Assembly: GCA_021324675.1 (NCBI GenBank)
Contig: JAJPIR010000154.1
Coordinates: 1-35,018, forward strand
Reading direction: 5' to 3'
Source: Actinomycetota bacterium
GTDB taxonomy: Bacteria > Actinomycetota > Actinomycetes > Mycobacteriales > Pseudonocardiaceae
DNA length: 35,018 nt
In this document: one piece after another, positions 32,947 to 35,018 of the stretch
Position numbering within the stretch: position 1 is the stretch's first letter
How the letters are laid out: the number at the start of each line of letters is the position of its first letter
The notes under the pieces: generated by a model
Told to the model about the DNA's origin: nothing
The model's input: only the letters and a program-made list of their open reading frames with translations
Database searches by the model: none
Position numbers and translations under genes: made by a program

Positions 32947-34341
32947 ATGGCTATCGCGACGATCAACCCGGCCACCGGCGAGCAGGTGCGCTCGTTCCAG
33001 CCCCTCACCGACGGCGAACTGGATCGTAAGTTGGCCCGTGCCGCCGAGGCGTTTGACGAATACCGGCAGACGTCATTCGCGCAGCGTGCGGCGATGCTGC
33101 GCCGCGCCGCGCAGATCCTCGAAGACGAGGTGGACGAGCTGGCTCGGCTGGCCACCCTGGAGATGGGCAAGACCCTTGCCGCGTCGGTGGCCGAGGTGCA
33201 CAAGTGCGCCGGAGGGTGCCGCTACTTCGCCGATCACACGGAGGCGATGCTCGCCGACGAGCCCTGGCCGGTCGAGGGTGCGCGGGTATTCACCCGGTAC
33301 GAGCCGCTCGGCCCGGTGCTGGCGATCATGCCGTGGAACTTCCCGTACTGGCAGGTGTTCCGGTTCGCCGCACCCGCGTTGATGGCCGGCAATGTCGGGC
33401 TGCTCAAGCACGCCTCGAACGTGCCGCAGGTCGCGCTGGCGATCGAGGATGTGCTAGCCCGTGCCGGATGCGCCGAAGGCGTGTTCCAGACGTTGCTCGT
33501 GCCGGCCTCCGCCGTCGAAGGCATCATCGATGACGATCGGGTCCGCGCGGTTACCTTGACCGGCAGTGAGGCGGCGGGCCGGCAGGTGGCGGCAGCCGCC
33601 GGGCGCGCCATCAAGCCCAGCGTCCTCGAACTGGGTGGCAGCGACCCGTTCATCGTCATGCCGTCAGCAGATCTGGCCGACGCGGTGGACAACGCGGTCG
33701 CCTCGAGGACGCTCAACAACGGCCAGTCCTGCATCAACGCCAAGCGTTTCGTCGTCCACGAGGACATCGCCGAGGAGTTCACCCGCCGCATGGTGGAGAA
33801 GATGGAAGCACTGACCGTCGGGGACCCCACCGATCGAGGCACCGACCTGGGCCCACTGTCCTCAGCCGATGCGGTGAAGATCATCGATCAGCAGGTCCGT
33901 GACACGGTCGCGGCCGGTGCGCGCCTGCTGACCGGCGGCAAGCCCCTCGATCGGCCGGGCTTCTACTACCCGCCGACCGTGCTCACCGATATTCCGGACG
34001 ATTCCCCTGGCGCCAGTGAGGAGTTCTTCGGGCCTGTCGCGCTGGTCTGGCGCACGCCCAGTATCGATGGGGCCATCCGCCTCGCCAACGACTCCGTGCT
34101 CGGTCTCGGCGGCAGCGCGTGGACCCGGGATCCGGACGAGCAGCAGCGGTTCGTCACCGAGGTGCGGACTGGAATGATCTACCTGAACAAGATCACTGAA
34201 TCGACGCCCGCGGTACCCTTCGGCGGGATAAGGAACTCCGGATATGGCCGTGAACTCGGCCCCTTCGGCCCCCGCTCGTTCGTCAATGCCAAAACCGTCT
34301 GGATTGCCGGTGAACCGCAAGCCGGCGGTCCCGTGGAGTAG
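32947..34341 (+). CDS. NAD(P)-dependent succinate-semialdehyde-type dehydrogenase
   Basis: A 464-residue aldehyde dehydrogenase of the SSADH/GabD-like group. Motifs visible are the catalytic Cys in NNGQSCINAKRFVV, the general-base Glu in VLELGGSDPFIV, the cofactor-binding MPWNFPYWQVFRFAAPALMAGN, and the C-terminal PFGGIRNSGYGRELG. It oxidises a short-chain (semi)aldehyde to the acid in the cytoplasm; succinate semialdehyde is the best guess. The ATG at 32947 follows AAGGGAG six bases upstream; an upstream in-frame extension to 32809 is not supported. It is a single gene, so no pathway context is given by neighbours. Confidence 0.93.
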   Translation: MAIATINPATGEQVRSFQPLTDGELDRKLARAAEAFDEYRQTSFAQRAAMLRRAAQILEDEVDELARLATLEMGKTLAASVAEVHKCAGGCRYFADHTEAMLADEPWPVEGARVFTRYEPLGPVLAIMPWNFPYWQVFRFAAPALMAGNVGLLKHASNVPQVALAIEDVLARAGCAEGVFQTLLVPASAVEGIIDDDRVRAVTLTGSEAAGRQVAAAAGRAIKPSVLELGGSDPFIVMPSADLADAVDNAVASRTLNNGQSCINAKRFVVHEDIAEEFTRRMVEKMEALTVGDPTDRGTDLGPLSSADAVKIIDQQVRDTVAAGARLLTGGKPLDRPGFYYPPTVLTDIPDDSPGASEEFFGPVALVWRTPSIDGAIRLANDSVLGLGGSAWTRDPDEQQRFVTEVRTGMIYLNKITESTPAVPFGGIRNSGYGRELGPFGPRSFVNAKTVWIAGEPQAGGPVE

Positions 34342-34507
34342 GACGCGGCGCACATCCTCGCCAGCCGTACCGATACCGTTCGGGTGTCGGCGGCCGTGCA
34401 GGGCGAGACACGCCGGGGCGACACGCCCGCCGTGGGGTTAGCCGGCTGCGTTGTGTGGGGTAGCTGTATGCAGCGCGGGGGTCGGAGGCTGTAGGAAGCG
34501 GGGGCAG

Positions 34508-34693
34508 TTGGCAGTGGTGCTGGACTTGTTGTTGCTGGGATTGGTGTGGCTGGTAGGGCTGACAGCGGTGCATTGCGTGACGCCGGGGCCGCTGCGCAGG
34601 TGGCGCCAGGTTGTGCGGGTCGCTGAGGTAAGCGCGGCTCGGCTGCGACCGCAAACGTCACCGCGGGCCACCCTGCGAGCAGCGCCGCAGTGA
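34508..34693 (+). CDS. possible small membrane protein
   Basis: A potential product of about 60 residues: a hydrophobic helix (VVLDLLLLGLVWLVGLTAV) followed by a basic Arg-rich tail. Third codon positions are mostly G or C and a GGGGG run sits before the possible TTG/GTG starts (34508, 34514). The terminator-like hairpin at 34699 begins six bases after its stop, which is compatible with a real gene. No family is recognised, so this is tentative. Confidence 0.35.
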   Translation: MAVVLDLLLLGLVWLVGLTAVHCVTPGPLRRWRQVVRVAEVSAARLRPQTSPRATLRAAPQ

Positions 34694-34698
34694 TGCGC

Positions 34699-34721
34699 GG
34701 CCGGGCGCTGAGCGCCCGGCC
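34699..34721. terminator. strong hairpin terminator candidate
   Basis: GGCCGGGCGC (34699-34708) and GCGCCCGGCC (34712-34721) are exact inverted copies with a three-base loop (TGA). It lies between convergent genes and has no T-tract. Confidence 0.65.
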
Positions 34722-34800
34722 ACGCCGGTGCACCTCCCGCACTCTCGGGAATCGCGGTTCCCTGGCTTCGTGATGGCATGTTGGAGAATTCGATCAGCGC

Positions 34801-35018
34801 TTAGCTGAATTGGTCGGGGAATTGCTTCATGATGCCGCTCGACAGTGTGTCCGCCATAGCCAAGATATGATCACGGTAGGCGTTCCAGACACCGACGCTT
34901 TCTGCGTAGCGATGGGTTAACTCATCGGACCCCATCTCGACTACCTGGTCCAGGTGGGTCTTCATCATGTTCTGCGTTGCGTCCAGCTGCCAGTTGCTGG
35001 GGTTGGCGTTGTGGAGGA
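34801..35018 (-). CDS. 3' part of an unrecognised gene (cut by the window edge)
   Basis: The last 72 codons of a minus-strand gene whose start lies beyond the right edge; the stop is TAA at 34803-34801. The visible part is helical and polar, e.g. MMKTHLDQVVEMGSDEL, then YAESVGVWNAYRDHILAMAD and an ending with MKQFPDQFS. I do not recognise a family. GC content is distinctly lower than in the neighbouring dehydrogenase gene, which may mark a different origin. The coherent heptad-like pattern and lack of stops support a real gene. Confidence 0.65.
   Translation of the reverse strand, partial: LHNANPSNWQLDATQNMMKTHLDQVVEMGSDELTHRYAESVGVWNAYRDHILAMADTLSSGIMKQFPDQFS

Larger units (their letters stand above)
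34342..34800. other. convergent intergenic stretch
   Basis: About 460 bases between the aldehyde dehydrogenase and the next minus-strand gene. It holds a short near-direct repeat around 34402-34430 (GACACGCC and CGACACGCCC), a doubtful small membrane ORF and the hairpin at 34699-34721. Confidence 0.4.

Overview
The window reads as chromosomal DNA of a high-GC actinomycete, most likely a filamentous one of the Pseudonocardiales or a related order. The grounds are strong G/C bias at third codon positions, frequent GTG starts, Scr1/DUF5753-type XRE regulators, dispersed STAS and RsbW-like genes, a CFP32-like double VOC protein, and many Tat or lipoprotein signals. I see no rRNA, tRNA, CRISPR array, intact transposase or integrase. 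No species name can be supported from the sequence alone.

Layout. 0-5.7 kb: a lower-GC Scr1-type regulator, a two-module FUSC membrane protein, and a decayed second Scr1 regulator in a stretch with palindromic DNA. 5.7-12.1 kb: a beta-hydroxyacid dehydrogenase-family oxidoreductase facing a tight minus-strand run lutA-lutB-lutC-cydA-cydB, which joins lactate oxidation to a cytochrome bd quinol oxidase. 12.1-16.1 kb: a long gene-poor gap, a 71-residue secreted peptide, a DoxX protein behind a large double palindrome, a D-2-hydroxyacid dehydrogenase and a DUF1918 fusion protein. 16.1-20.5 kb: a STAS fusion, a Nudix hydrolase, pyruvate kinase, a truncated Tat signal ORF, an RsbW-like ATPase and a GNAT acetyltransferase. 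20.6-25.3 kb: exported beta-propeller, VOC protein, histidine-phosphatase-like lipoprotein and GH43-like protein. 25.7-28.1 kb: a second conjugation-FtsK-N-domain-like protein, a small conserved charged protein and two STAS proteins. 28.1-35.0 kb: an exported flavin oxidase translationally coupled to an SMP-30 lactonase, an SGNH esterase, a lipoprotein with two tandem retropepsin-like domains, a succinate-semialdehyde-type dehydrogenase, and the 3' end of an unrecognised gene.

Working together. Three themes stand out. First, lutABC-cydAB looks like one transcription unit for oxidising L-lactate and passing electrons to oxygen. Second, one RsbW-like kinase and three STAS proteins, with candidate sigma-B/F-type promoters (GTTT-like, then GGGTAT-like) before at least three genes, suggest part of a stress partner-switching network whose sigma factor lies elsewhere. 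Third, the right half is rich in exported proteins: a possible sugar oxidase/lactonase pair, GH43-like, SGNH, aspartic protease and propeller. The most novel candidates are the two stand-alone domains resembling the N-terminus of actinomycete conjugative FtsK/TraB translocases, the lut-cyd operon, the tandem retropepsin lipoprotein, and two families of palindromic intergenic elements.
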